Part shown: one piece after another, positions 6,753-12,869 of the stretch
How the letters are laid out: each line of letters starts with the position of its first letter
Position numbering within the stretch: the stretch's first letter is position 1
Assembly (NCBI GenBank): GCA_002102825.1
Contig: DABJ01000014.1
Span: forward strand, 1 to 12,905
DNA length: 12,905 nt
Reading direction: 5' to 3'
Source: Candidatus Gastranaerophilales bacterium HUM_12
GTDB taxonomy: Bacteria; Cyanobacteriota; Vampirovibrionia; Gastranaerophilales; Gastranaerophilaceae
The notes under the pieces: generated by a model
Database searches by the model: none
Seen by the model: only the letters and a program-made list of their open reading frames with translations
Told to the model about the DNA's origin: nothing
Position numbers and translations under genes: made by a program

Positions 6753-7675
6753 TCTCTGAATAACAATTTTGCGGTGAAAATTAAAACTGTTGCGCCAATA
6801 CAGACTTCAAACGGTAGTGTCGTTAAATATTGAGTTTTCAAAATCATCGGAATTAGAAGAATTGCACCGGCTGGTGGAAAGAGTGTTTTAACTTTGTCAA
6901 AAGTTACAAATAAAATACAGCAAGCCAAAGCTGCACAAATTGTGAGTGGTAAATGCAGGTACAAATTCAAAACTTCTCTAAGCATACACCCTGTTGCGGA
7001 AGCTAGTGTCATAAGACCAATAATGTGGAACGGTTTATTCCTCATAGGACTTTTGGGGTTTGCAAATTCTGCAAAGGTCACAATTAAAGGTGGTGCAAGA
7101 AAATAAATTTGATGATTTTCAAATGGAATTAGAGCCAAAATTGCAAAAACAATGAGAAGTTTTGACCATTTTATAATTTGGTATTTATAATCAAATTTGC
7201 AAGGAATATATTCATTTTTCGGTTTTAAATGGTTCTTTTCCATAAGCCATTGAGCAGTGATAATCATCAGAGCCATAATGGTTACAGATATTGGGTAAAC
7301 CCAACTCTTCGTCCCTAAATATACGGGCAAAATGCAGGCAGAAATTATCGGGATTAGGGTTGTTTTTGTTATCGTCAAGATAAATCCGGTGAATGCAAAA
7401 CACAGGCATGTTTGAAAGATTAGAGGAATTGGTAAATATCTGGTTACAAGCATTCCAAAAAGTGAGGCGATTGAAACTAAGAAAAACATTTTTCTTTTGT
7501 TGCATACCCACGGTTGTTGTTCAGAAATCCAAGCACCAATAGTCAAAGCGCAAATTTCCGGAAAAATAATTTCTCTTTCTCCGCTCAATTCCGCAATCAA
7601 AATCATTACAAATGCCATAAGTCCGGCAAAAATATAACGTTCTATCCGAATTCTTTTTAGTATTTCGACATTCAT
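6749..7675 (-). CDS. HPP-like integral membrane protein, internally duplicated
   Basis: This 308-residue protein has about eight hydrophobic segments and no soluble domain. Residues 193-275 follow the HPP family pattern: a PPLIVTFAEFANPKSP turn, then MRNKPFHIIGLMTLASATGC, then VTFDKVKTLFPPAGAILLIP. FPPAGA (266-271) corresponds to the HPPAGA signature, with Phe in place of His. The first half (about 37-140) has the same order of elements (FPEICALTIGAW, then QPWVCNKRKMF, then ILPVYLG...YP), so the protein looks like two HPP-type halves. Some HPP proteins have been linked to nitrite transport in cyanobacteria and chloroplasts; the substrate here is unknown. The only start is ATG 7675. AAGGA directly abuts it, too close for a normal SD, and a TATAAT ends only 9 bases upstream, so the message may be leaderless. 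Confidence 0.75.
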   Translation of the reverse strand: MNVEILKRIRIERYIFAGLMAFVMILIAELSGEREIIFPEICALTIGAWISEQQPWVCNKRKMFFLVSIASLFGMLVTRYLPIPLIFQTCLCFAFTGFILTITKTTLIPIISACILPVYLGTKSWVYPISVTIMALMIITAQWLMEKNHLKPKNEYIPCKFDYKYQIIKWSKLLIVFAILALIPFENHQIYFLAPPLIVTFAEFANPKSPMRNKPFHIIGLMTLASATGCMLREVLNLYLHLPLTICAALACCILFVTFDKVKTLFPPAGAILLIPMILKTQYLTTLPFEVCIGATVLIFTAKLLFRD

Positions 7676-7684
7676 TCCTTAACT

Positions 7685-7690
7685 ATTATA
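7685..7690 (-). promoter_or_regulatory. -10 element of the HPP-like gene
   Basis: The minus strand reads TATAAT, ending 9 bases before the ATG at 7675, so transcription would start about 3 bases before the start codon. It lies 20 bases from the deoC -10 on the opposite strand, and each promoter's -35 position falls on the other's -10. Confidence 0.45.
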
Positions 7691-7707
7691 CAATAAGATA
7701 AACCCTG

Positions 7708-7716
7708 TGGTATAAT
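7708..7716 (+). promoter_or_regulatory. deoC extended -10 promoter
   Basis: TGGTATAAT is a perfect extended -10, identical to that of gyrA. The -35 position (about 7688-7693, ATACAA) is poor. Transcription would start near 7723, with AAAGGAGAG (AGGAG at 7731-7735) 9 bases before the ATG at 7745. Confidence 0.6.
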
Positions 7717-7744
7717 AATTTTTGAGATAAAGGAGAGAACTATT

Positions 7745-8395
7745 ATGGAAAAACTTAACAAGTACATTGAACACACGTTGTTAAAACAAGATGCAACAAA
7801 AGCTGATTTGGTGAAACTTTTTGATGAAGCAAAGGAAAATGACTTTTTAGGTGTTTGCATAAATCCTTGTTATGTAAAAATGGCAAAAGAATATTTGAAA
7901 GATACAGATGTAAAAGTTGTTACGGTTATTGGTTTCCCACTGGGAGCAAATACAACAGAAACCAAAATTTTCGAAACAATCCAAGCAATTAAAGATGGCG
8001 CCGATGAAATTGATATGGTTATAAATGATACCAAAGTTAAAGACCACGACACAGATTTTATTGTCGAAGAAATCAAATTGATAAAAGCTGCATGTGGTGG
8101 TCATAACTTGAAAGTTATTTTAGAAACAGATTTATTAAATCAAGATGAAATCAAATATGCTTGCGAATGTGCAATCAAAGGTGGAGCAGATTTTGTAAAA
8201 ACCTCAACCGGATTTGTAAAAGGTGGAGTTGGTGCAAAAGTTGAAGATGTAGAACTTATGTATAACACTGTAAAAGATGCCGGCTTGCAAGTTAAAGCAT
8301 CTGGCGGAATTCGTGATAAAGAAAAAGCTCTTCAAATGATTAAGGCAGGTGCGGTACGCTTGGGTACAAGTTCTGGTGTGAAAATTATTGCTTAA
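7745..8395 (+). CDS. deoC: deoxyribose-phosphate aldolase
   Basis: DeoC reversibly cleaves 2-deoxy-D-ribose 5-phosphate into glyceraldehyde 3-phosphate and acetaldehyde, the last step of deoxyribonucleoside breakdown in the cytoplasm. The 216-residue product has the usual length of the short DeoC form and a TIM-barrel pattern. The Schiff-base lysine is Lys152 in VKTSTGF, the second active-site lysine is Lys184 in VKASGGIRD, and the catalytic aspartate is Asp90 in DEIDMVIN. The phosphate-binding end (GAVRLGTSSG) is intact, as are IEHTLLK at the N-terminus and VIGFPLGA in the middle. No other deo genes are nearby. It has its own promoter and SD and is followed by a strong terminator, so it is monocistronic. 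The divergent neighbour is the HPP-like gene. Confidence 0.95.
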   Translation: MEKLNKYIEHTLLKQDATKADLVKLFDEAKENDFLGVCINPCYVKMAKEYLKDTDVKVVTVIGFPLGANTTETKIFETIQAIKDGADEIDMVINDTKVKDHDTDFIVEEIKLIKAACGGHNLKVILETDLLNQDEIKYACECAIKGGADFVKTSTGFVKGGVGAKVEDVELMYNTVKDAGLQVKASGGIRDKEKALQMIKAGAVRLGTSSGVKIIA

Positions 8396-8417
8396 AAAAG
8401 CTTTTTATTAGATTAGT

Positions 8418-8458
8418 TCGACCTATTTTTAATTTAAAAATGGGTCGATATTTTTATT
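8418..8458 (+). terminator. intrinsic terminator after deoC
   Basis: The left arm TCGACCTATTTTTAA and right arm TTAAAAATGGGTCGA can pair over up to about 15 bp, with one G-T pair and an A/T top that would open into a small loop. The arms span 8418-8448 and are followed by a T-rich run (TATTTTTATTTA). It ends deoC transcription and insulates the flagellar operon. A short AAAAAGCTTTTT palindrome just after the stop codon precedes it. Confidence 0.85.
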
Positions 8459-8470
8459 TACTCTCATTTC

Positions 8471-8504
8471 TTGACAAATCCAAAAAATCAATTAAAAGAT
8501 TGAT
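8471..8504 (+). promoter_or_regulatory. candidate promoter/operator of the flagellar operon
   Basis: TTGACA (8471-8476) is a perfect -35. The best -10 at 16 bases is TAAAAG (8493-8498, 4 of 6 matches). It lies exactly between the arms of an inverted repeat, ATCAAT (8487-8492) and ATTGAT (8499-8504), a layout expected for a repressor site. A 10-bp palindrome GTATTAATAC follows at 8505-8514. I see no sigma-28 or sigma-54 type promoter. The leader to the ATG at 8587 would be about 80 bases. Confidence 0.35.
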
Positions 8505-8586
8505 GTATTAATACTAAATCTATCTTATTGTAGATGTGGGAATATGTGCCAATATTCCAAGGGATAAATTAAGGGATAGTTGTAAT

Positions 8587-9798
8587 ATGGATAATAAGCT
8601 CCAAAATTCAATATCAACAAAAGAGTTGTATAGGGAATACAACTGGTACCAACATACGTTTCCGGAACTTGTGCAGAATTCTTGTGATGCATTCTTTGAT
8701 AAAAATTTTAAACTTAGTTTTATCGGCTTGAGTAAAAATATAAATTGTCTGTTGAATAATGAATCCTGTTTCGTTACTAAGGTAAAAATTGATGAAGAGT
8801 ATGAAATGTTTTTCAGATTGACGGATTCAGCAATAGACGTTATTTTGAATAAAGTTTTGGGAAAATCAAAACACAGATTTAATATAAATAAAATATCCGA
8901 TTTGGAAGCAAAAGTTATTACTTCGTTTAACGGATTTATGTTTAGTGCTTTGAAAGAACAACTAAATAATCCTAACCCTACAGAATTAAAAAGAACAAAT
9001 TTTGACGTAGTACATTTAACCTTTTTATTGGAAGATACTGATGAATATATTGATAAAACGGGAAAAATTATCATAACTCTTCCACTTGCTCTTTTATCTC
9101 CGGAAGAAATTTCTTCAACCGGTGACAAATTCTCAGAAGATGAATTCCCGAATTCTGAAACAATGGCTAAAGTTTTGGTGGGAAAAACTCGATTTTCATT
9201 ATTTGATTTGAAAAATCTTGAAACAGACGATGTTGTTGTATTTGAAGATAGCGACATTGAAAACTTAACACTGTCTATTCAAGGGGAAGAAATGGCAGTG
9301 AATATCAATCCAAACATGGATTTACTGATACCTGAAACTGATGACGGAGGAGACAATATGGGTGAAACTCATAAAAATATATGGGATAGCATTGAAGTTG
9401 ATATGTATGCAGAATTTGATGCTGTCAAAGTTACTCTTGGAGAGTTAAAAAATATTGAAAGCGGTTTAGTTGTAGATTTGACATCTTTGTATGACAACAA
9501 AGTTACCTTGAAAGTTGAGGGTAAACCAATTGCTAAAGGTTCTTTGGTTATAGTAAACGATAGATACGGTGTTAAAGTTGATGAAGTTATTGCTCAAGGC
9601 GGAAAATCTTCAACCGCTGTTGCAACCGGCGATGAAAATTCAGAAGAAGAATATTCAAATGATGAAGAATCAACAGACGAAACAAATTATACAAGTGAAG
9701 ATGAAAACGAAGTGCCGGCTGAGGGAGAAGAAAACGGCGAAAACGGAGAAGAAGATTTCGATTACAGCGATTTTGAACTTGAAGACGAAAATATTTAA
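8587..9798 (+). CDS. FliM-FliN fusion (SctQ-like C-ring protein)
   Basis: The protein has 403 residues from ATG 8587, chosen because AGGGA (8572-8576) is 10 bases upstream; a GTG at 8536 in the same frame has no SD. Residues about 20-190 resemble the middle (CheC-like) region of FliM, including KISDLEAKVITSFNGFMFSA and GKIIITLPLALL. Residues about 193-245 form a first SpoA domain (RFSLFDLKNLETDDVVVFED). Residues about 265-336 form a second SpoA domain very like FliN (VDLTSLYDNKVTLKVEGKPI, then AKGSLVIVNDRYGVKVDEVI). The last 56 residues are strongly acidic. FliM and FliN normally come from two genes and build the flagellar switch ring; one protein with two SpoA domains is typical of SctQ in injectisomes. 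No EIDALL-type CheY-binding motif is present at the N-terminus. It is the first gene of the operon, ahead of fliO-P-Q-R. An internal start at 9358 may yield FliN separately. Confidence 0.85.
   Translation: MDNKLQNSISTKELYREYNWYQHTFPELVQNSCDAFFDKNFKLSFIGLSKNINCLLNNESCFVTKVKIDEEYEMFFRLTDSAIDVILNKVLGKSKHRFNINKISDLEAKVITSFNGFMFSALKEQLNNPNPTELKRTNFDVVHLTFLLEDTDEYIDKTGKIIITLPLALLSPEEISSTGDKFSEDEFPNSETMAKVLVGKTRFSLFDLKNLETDDVVVFEDSDIENLTLSIQGEEMAVNINPNMDLLIPETDDGGDNMGETHKNIWDSIEVDMYAEFDAVKVTLGELKNIESGLVVDLTSLYDNKVTLKVEGKPIAKGSLVIVNDRYGVKVDEVIAQGGKSSTAVATGDENSEEEYSNDEESTDETNYTSEDENEVPAEGEENGENGEEDFDYSDFELEDENI
9346..9360 (+). promoter_or_regulatory. internal ribosome binding site and start codon at the FliM/FliN junction
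   Basis: GGAGGAG (9346-9352) precedes an in-frame ATG (9358-9360), with 7 bases between GGAGG and ATG. It is the strongest SD in this operon, better than the site at the gene's own start, and lies in the linker between the first and second SpoA domains. In the protein it encodes the linker residues DGGDNM. Confidence 0.6.
9358..9798 (+). CDS. fliN: probable internal translation product, stand-alone FliN
   Basis: Starting at the internal ATG, the same frame encodes 146 residues made of the FliN-like SpoA domain (residues about 10-80 of this product) and the acidic tail. That is close to the size of free-standing FliN proteins, which are about 110-140 residues. In several injectisomes the sctQ gene makes a C-terminal SpoA-only protein from an internal start, and both forms are needed to build the sorting platform. 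This frame lies entirely within the fusion gene. Whether it is translated is inferred from the SD and the domain boundary. Confidence 0.5.
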   Translation: MGETHKNIWDSIEVDMYAEFDAVKVTLGELKNIESGLVVDLTSLYDNKVTLKVEGKPIAKGSLVIVNDRYGVKVDEVIAQGGKSSTAVATGDENSEEEYSNDEESTDETNYTSEDENEVPAEGEENGENGEEDFDYSDFELEDENI

Positions 9799-9840
9799 TA
9801 AACTAAACTTTATTAGATAAGGGGAGATTAAAAACAAATT

Positions 9841-10404
9841 ATGGGTAGTTATATTGCAAATTTCACAGTTTACACAATGGCGATGCTTGGATTGATTTTC
9901 TTTGCATTATTTGTGTATAAAAAATTTATGGCGGGAGGTCTTGGCGGAAGTTCTTCAAAATTTTTGTCTATTGAAGAAACAATGAACATTAATCCGAGAA
10001 AATCACTTCTTGTTGTTAGAGCAGGGAATGAAAAATTTCTTGTCGCTTCTGACGTTGATAGAACTACACTTATTTCAAAACTTGGTGATGTGAATTTAAC
10101 ACCAAAAGTCGACTCTTTTGAAAGATTTGAAAATATTGTGCAAGATAAAACTCTAATCAAATCTCAACCCAAAACAAACAGAATCGTTGATTCTGAGGTT
10201 GTTTTAAAAGAGGAAGAAGTTAAACCGATGATTCATCTTGAGCCAATTAAAGAAAAAAATCCGAGTTCAAGAAATTTGAAACGTGGTATGGATAGAAGGA
10301 CTCCACAAACTTCAAGCAAAAACGTAGTATTAAATTTTGACAAACCCACTAATCACGGTTTGACAACAATGAAAGAAATGGCAAAAAAAATTAACGAATT
10401 ATAA
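9841..10404 (+). CDS. fliO: flagellar biosynthesis protein FliO
   Basis: FliO is a membrane protein that helps assemble the FliP-FliR export gate. The 187-residue product has one N-terminal membrane segment (residues about 8-26), a basic turn, and then the conserved FliO core FLSIEETMNINPRKSLLVVR, followed by AGNEKFLVASD (about 41-71). The cytoplasmic remainder is polar and probably flexible, with Lys/Glu-rich linkers, and ends in a helix (TTMKEMAKKINEL). The nearest SD-like run (AAGGGGAGA, 9819-9827) is about 14 bases from the ATG, longer than usual, and an in-frame stop just upstream leaves no earlier ATG. Sequence conservation in FliO is low, so position before fliP is part of the evidence. 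Confidence 0.85.
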   Translation: MGSYIANFTVYTMAMLGLIFFALFVYKKFMAGGLGGSSSKFLSIEETMNINPRKSLLVVRAGNEKFLVASDVDRTTLISKLGDVNLTPKVDSFERFENIVQDKTLIKSQPKTNRIVDSEVVLKEEEVKPMIHLEPIKEKNPSSRNLKRGMDRRTPQTSSKNVVLNFDKPTNHGLTTMKEMAKKINEL

Positions 10405-10413
10405 GGACTAATT

Positions 10414-11052
10414 ATGGACCAATTACAAAATATGAATCCCGTAATACAAATGCTGATAGTGATGACAATGTTCTCACTATTACCTTTTATATTTTGTTGT
10501 ATGACAAGCTTTTTGAGGTTTGTTGTTGTATTTTCAATGCTAAAAACTGCAATGGGTACTCAACAAGTTCCTCCGTCAATTGTTATCATCGGGTTATCAA
10601 TAATTTTGACATTTTATACAATGGGTGGAACATTCCAAAAAATGTACGATATGGGTTCTGTTCCCTATCAGAAAAATCACGATATGGTAATGGCGATAAA
10701 TGAAGGCTCTAAACCCCTAAAAGAGTTTATGCTTAAACAAACAAGAGAAAGCGATTTAACGTTCTTTGTGGAACTTTCTCACAAAACAAGACCTAAATCG
10801 CCTGATGATATCTCAATTTGGGAAGTTGCTCCGGCATATATTATTAGTGAACTAAAAACTTCATTCGAAATCAGCTTTATTATATTTGTACCATTCATTA
10901 TTTTAGACTTGGTTGTTGCAAATATTTTGTTAGCATTAGGTATGTTTATGTTGTCGCCAACGATTATTTCAATGCCGTTCAAGTTGTTGATATTCATTGC
11001 TGTTGACGGTTGGGCTTTGATTGTTCAAGGGCTGGTTTCAAGTTACAATTAA
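10414..11052 (+). CDS. fliP: flagellar export gate protein FliP
   Basis: FliP pentamers form the core of the type III export gate with FliQ and FliR in the inner membrane. Family hallmarks are all present: MTSFLRFVVVFSMLKTAMGT followed by QQVPP, FMLKQTRESDL (about 105-115), AYIISELKTSFEISFIIFVP (141-160), then LDLVVANILLALGMFMLSP and IISMPFKLLIFIAVDGWALI. The GTQQ and KQTRE-DL forms are flagellar rather than injectisome-like. At 212 residues it lacks the cleavable N-terminal signal seen in enterobacterial FliP and starts directly with the first membrane segment. It begins 9 bases after fliO with AAGGA 6 bases before the ATG. Confidence 0.95.
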   Translation: MDQLQNMNPVIQMLIVMTMFSLLPFIFCCMTSFLRFVVVFSMLKTAMGTQQVPPSIVIIGLSIILTFYTMGGTFQKMYDMGSVPYQKNHDMVMAINEGSKPLKEFMLKQTRESDLTFFVELSHKTRPKSPDDISIWEVAPAYIISELKTSFEISFIIFVPFIILDLVVANILLALGMFMLSPTIISMPFKLLIFIAVDGWALIVQGLVSSYN

Positions 11053-11065
11053 GGATTAAGAGAAA

Positions 11066-11554
11066 ATGGAAATTCTATTAGAATATTTAGCAAAAGGTTT
11101 TATGATAATGCTTGCAATCTCTATGCCATGCGTATTGGTTGCGGCAGGTATTGGTCTTGTTGTTGGTATTTTGCAAGCCGTAACACAGGTTCAAGAACAA
11201 ACAATTGCAGCGGCTCCAAAAATTGTCGGAGTATTTTTGGTAATTGTAATTGGTGGTGTCGGTTTTATCAGATTACTGACAAATCTTTTCCAAGAAGGAA
11301 TGGTTTTGGCTTTCAATACTGTTCCTCACAGTGAAAATTTTGTACTAGATGAAAATTATCACAAATATACAACACCTTTTGAGGGCGAAATGAAAGATAG
11401 ATTTAAAAATATTGATAATATCAATGAAATTATGAAAAATCCCGGAAAAGTTCCGTATATTGATAAGTACCAAAAAGAAAAATATATTCCGGCTTCAAAA
11501 ACCCCAATGCCCAAACCGGATTATGTTGAAACTAAGAGAATGTTAGGATTTTAG
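11066..11554 (+). CDS. fliQ: flagellar export gate protein FliQ with long C-terminal extension
   Basis: FliQ packs around the FliP-FliR core of the export gate. Residues 1-87 are a complete FliQ: two membrane segments (about 11-35 and 53-75) and the signature LQAVTQVQEQTIAAAPKIVG. FliQ proteins are normally about 85-95 residues, but this one has 162. The extra part (about 88-162) is hydrophilic, rich in Lys, Glu, Asn, Tyr and Pro (for example KNPGKVPYIDKYQKEKYIPA), and ends in TKRMLGF. No frameshift or missing stop explains it: the next gene starts normally 4 bases after the TAG. The start has AAGGA 10 bases upstream. Confidence 0.93.
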   Translation: MEILLEYLAKGFMIMLAISMPCVLVAAGIGLVVGILQAVTQVQEQTIAAAPKIVGVFLVIVIGGVGFIRLLTNLFQEGMVLAFNTVPHSENFVLDENYHKYTTPFEGEMKDRFKNIDNINEIMKNPGKVPYIDKYQKEKYIPASKTPMPKPDYVETKRMLGF

Positions 11555-11558
11555 ATAA

Positions 11559-12341
11559 ATGGAACAACTTCTTGCAGCAATAGTTAAAATGTTTCCAACT
11601 ATAAACACCTACCTTATGGCAGGTGCGTTGGTTTTTGCAAGAATGTTGGGATTTTTTAGATTTTGTCCTATTTTTAACCGTAAAGATATCCCGTCATTGG
11701 TAAAGCTCCCAATGGCATTAATTGTGACAATATTTATTGTTCCTTTTTTACATCCGGAAAAGTGTTTAACTGAATGTGATTCATTTGCATTGTCATTGTT
11801 GTTGAATATCGTTGTAGGTGCAATGATTGGATATATGGCACAACTTATTACTATCGCAATTGATTGTGGCGCTGAAATGATAAATATGCAAATGGGTTTG
11901 TCTTCTGCAACAACACTTGATCCAACGACCTCCGGTCAAGTTTCAATTCTTACTAAAATGATTTCACTTATGGGTATTTTAATATTCATAAATTTGGGCG
12001 GGGTTTATTGGTTGTTTAAGGCATTAGTTAGAAGTTTTGAAATCTTCCCGATGTATGCAGCACATATTCCACTTGTTAAAATTGCGAATATGGATTTGCT
12101 AATCAAAATGTCATCAAATACTTTGTATATGGGCTTGCAGGTTGCATCACCTGTTTTGTTGGCAACACTTGCTCAGGATATTATCTTGGGTGTAATTTCA
12201 AGAACTGCGCCACAGGTAAACGTATTCCAATTAAGCTTCTTGTTCAAACCTGTACTAGGAGCAGCAATTATGGTTTGGATTTTACCAATGTTGATGAATG
12301 TGATAGAAGAATACTTTTTGAGTTTTGCCAATATAATTTAA
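11559..12341 (+). CDS. fliR: flagellar export gate protein FliR
   Basis: FliR is the single-copy gate subunit that completes the FliP-FliQ assembly. The 260-residue product has the normal family length. It has membrane segments at about 18-35, 48-64, 78-100, 128-155, 185-212 and 228-250. Conserved elements include FARMLGFFRFCPIF, GYMAQLITIAIDCGAEMINM with QMGLSSATTLDP, and the C-terminal SRTAPQVNVFQLSF ahead of KP. The ATG lies 4 bases after the fliQ stop with AGGA 10 bases upstream. It is the last gene of the operon; flhB and flhA, often next to fliR, are not in the window. No hairpin terminator is visible in the 61 bases that follow. Confidence 0.93.
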   Translation: MEQLLAAIVKMFPTINTYLMAGALVFARMLGFFRFCPIFNRKDIPSLVKLPMALIVTIFIVPFLHPEKCLTECDSFALSLLLNIVVGAMIGYMAQLITIAIDCGAEMINMQMGLSSATTLDPTTSGQVSILTKMISLMGILIFINLGGVYWLFKALVRSFEIFPMYAAHIPLVKIANMDLLIKMSSNTLYMGLQVASPVLLATLAQDIILGVISRTAPQVNVFQLSFLFKPVLGAAIMVWILPMLMNVIEEYFLSFANII

Positions 12342-12342
12342 T

Positions 12343-12371
12343 TTGACATAACTAATCTGAAGTAATATCAT
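12343..12371 (+). promoter_or_regulatory. sigma-70 type promoter of the zinc-ribbon gene
   Basis: TTGACA (12343-12348) is followed after 17 bases by TATCAT (12366-12371). This is the only promoter in the window with both a perfect -35 and ideal spacing. It predicts transcription from about 12378 and suggests the zinc-ribbon gene is expressed separately from the flagellar operon. The -35 begins just after the fliR stop codon. Confidence 0.6.
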
Positions 12372-12402
12372 AAAGCTAATAGAACTTAATAGGTAGAAAG
12401 AA

Positions 12403-12846
12403 ATGGACGAAAACAATAACTCAAACCAAACTAAAAAATGTCAATTTTGCGGAGCAGAAATTGATGCAGAGGCTCAAAAATGTAAATTTTGTGGCGAATG
12501 GGTCGATAAGAAGAATGAAGATGATTTGCCACAGGAATTGAAACATTTTAATTGGGGCGCATTTTTACTAAATTGGATTTGGGGGATAATGCATAAAAAA
12601 TATATTACATTGTTGTATTTCCCAGCTTGCCTTGTTCCTGTTGTAGGGCCGTTGGCAATTTCGATTTGGTTTGGAGTTATGGGAAATAGATGGGCTTGGA
12701 ATTCTCAAAAATGGGAAAGTCCTGAGCAATTTAATGAAGTGCAAGAACGTTGGGTTCGATTGTGGATAGTTTTGGCGATTTTTGCATTGATAATTGCAGT
12801 GAAAATGTTTGTGGTGCTTTCAGTTGTCGGAAGTGCAGAAGTATAA
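12403..12846 (+). CDS. zinc-ribbon membrane protein
   Basis: The 147-residue protein begins with a short zinc ribbon: Cys13-x2-Cys16 and Cys27-x2-Cys30 (CQFCGAEI, then KCKFCGEW). An aromatic motif (HFNWGAFLLNWIWGIMHKKY, residues about 48-67) leads into a hydrophobic hairpin (about 68-90). GNRWAWNSQKWES follows, then a final membrane segment (about 121-145). This W-rich layout is common in uncharacterised zinc-ribbon membrane proteins (DUF2628-like, from memory) and has no assigned role. The SD is weak (AGGTAG about 8 bases before the ATG). The stop codon TAA is part of a TATAAT that may serve the following tRNA gene. There is no clear functional link to the flagellar operon. Confidence 0.75.
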   Translation: MDENNNSNQTKKCQFCGAEIDAEAQKCKFCGEWVDKKNEDDLPQELKHFNWGAFLLNWIWGIMHKKYITLLYFPACLVPVVGPLAISIWFGVMGNRWAWNSQKWESPEQFNEVQERWVRLWIVLAIFALIIAVKMFVVLSVVGSAEV

Positions 12847-12847
12847 T
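12842..12847 (+). promoter_or_regulatory. candidate -10 for tRNA-Thr
   Basis: TATAAT ends 22 bases before the tRNA and overlaps the TAA stop of the zinc-ribbon gene. No convincing -35 is visible, so the tRNA may instead be read through from upstream. Confidence 0.35.
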
Positions 12848-12869
12848 TGAATTTTAAGTTAAAGGTTAA

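Noticed and set aside
8396..8407. AAAAAGCTTTTT palindrome after the deoC stop as a separate terminator
   Set aside because: A perfect palindrome with no loop and only a GC core cannot form a stable hairpin; the longer stem at 8418-8448 is the convincing terminator.
8536..8586. GTG start adding 17 residues to the FliM-FliN protein
   Set aside because: No SD lies upstream of the GTG, whereas AGGGA is placed before ATG 8587.
8520..9257. A 245-residue open frame antisense to the FliM-FliN gene
   Set aside because: It is Ser/Phe-rich with no SD or family likeness, and the plus strand carries recognisable FliM/SpoA motifs. It is a shadow frame.
9569..9820. An 83-residue Lys-rich frame overlapping the end of the FliM-FliN gene
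   Set aside because: It is the +1 reading of GAA/GAT repeats that encode the acidic tail; low complexity, no SD.
8587..12341. Non-flagellar type III secretion (injectisome) operon
   Set aside because: FliP has the flagellar GTQQ and QTRE-DL motifs, FliO is present, and FliR has the flagellar-type APQVNVF motif. Only the first gene is SctQ-like, so a flagellar-type system is more likely.
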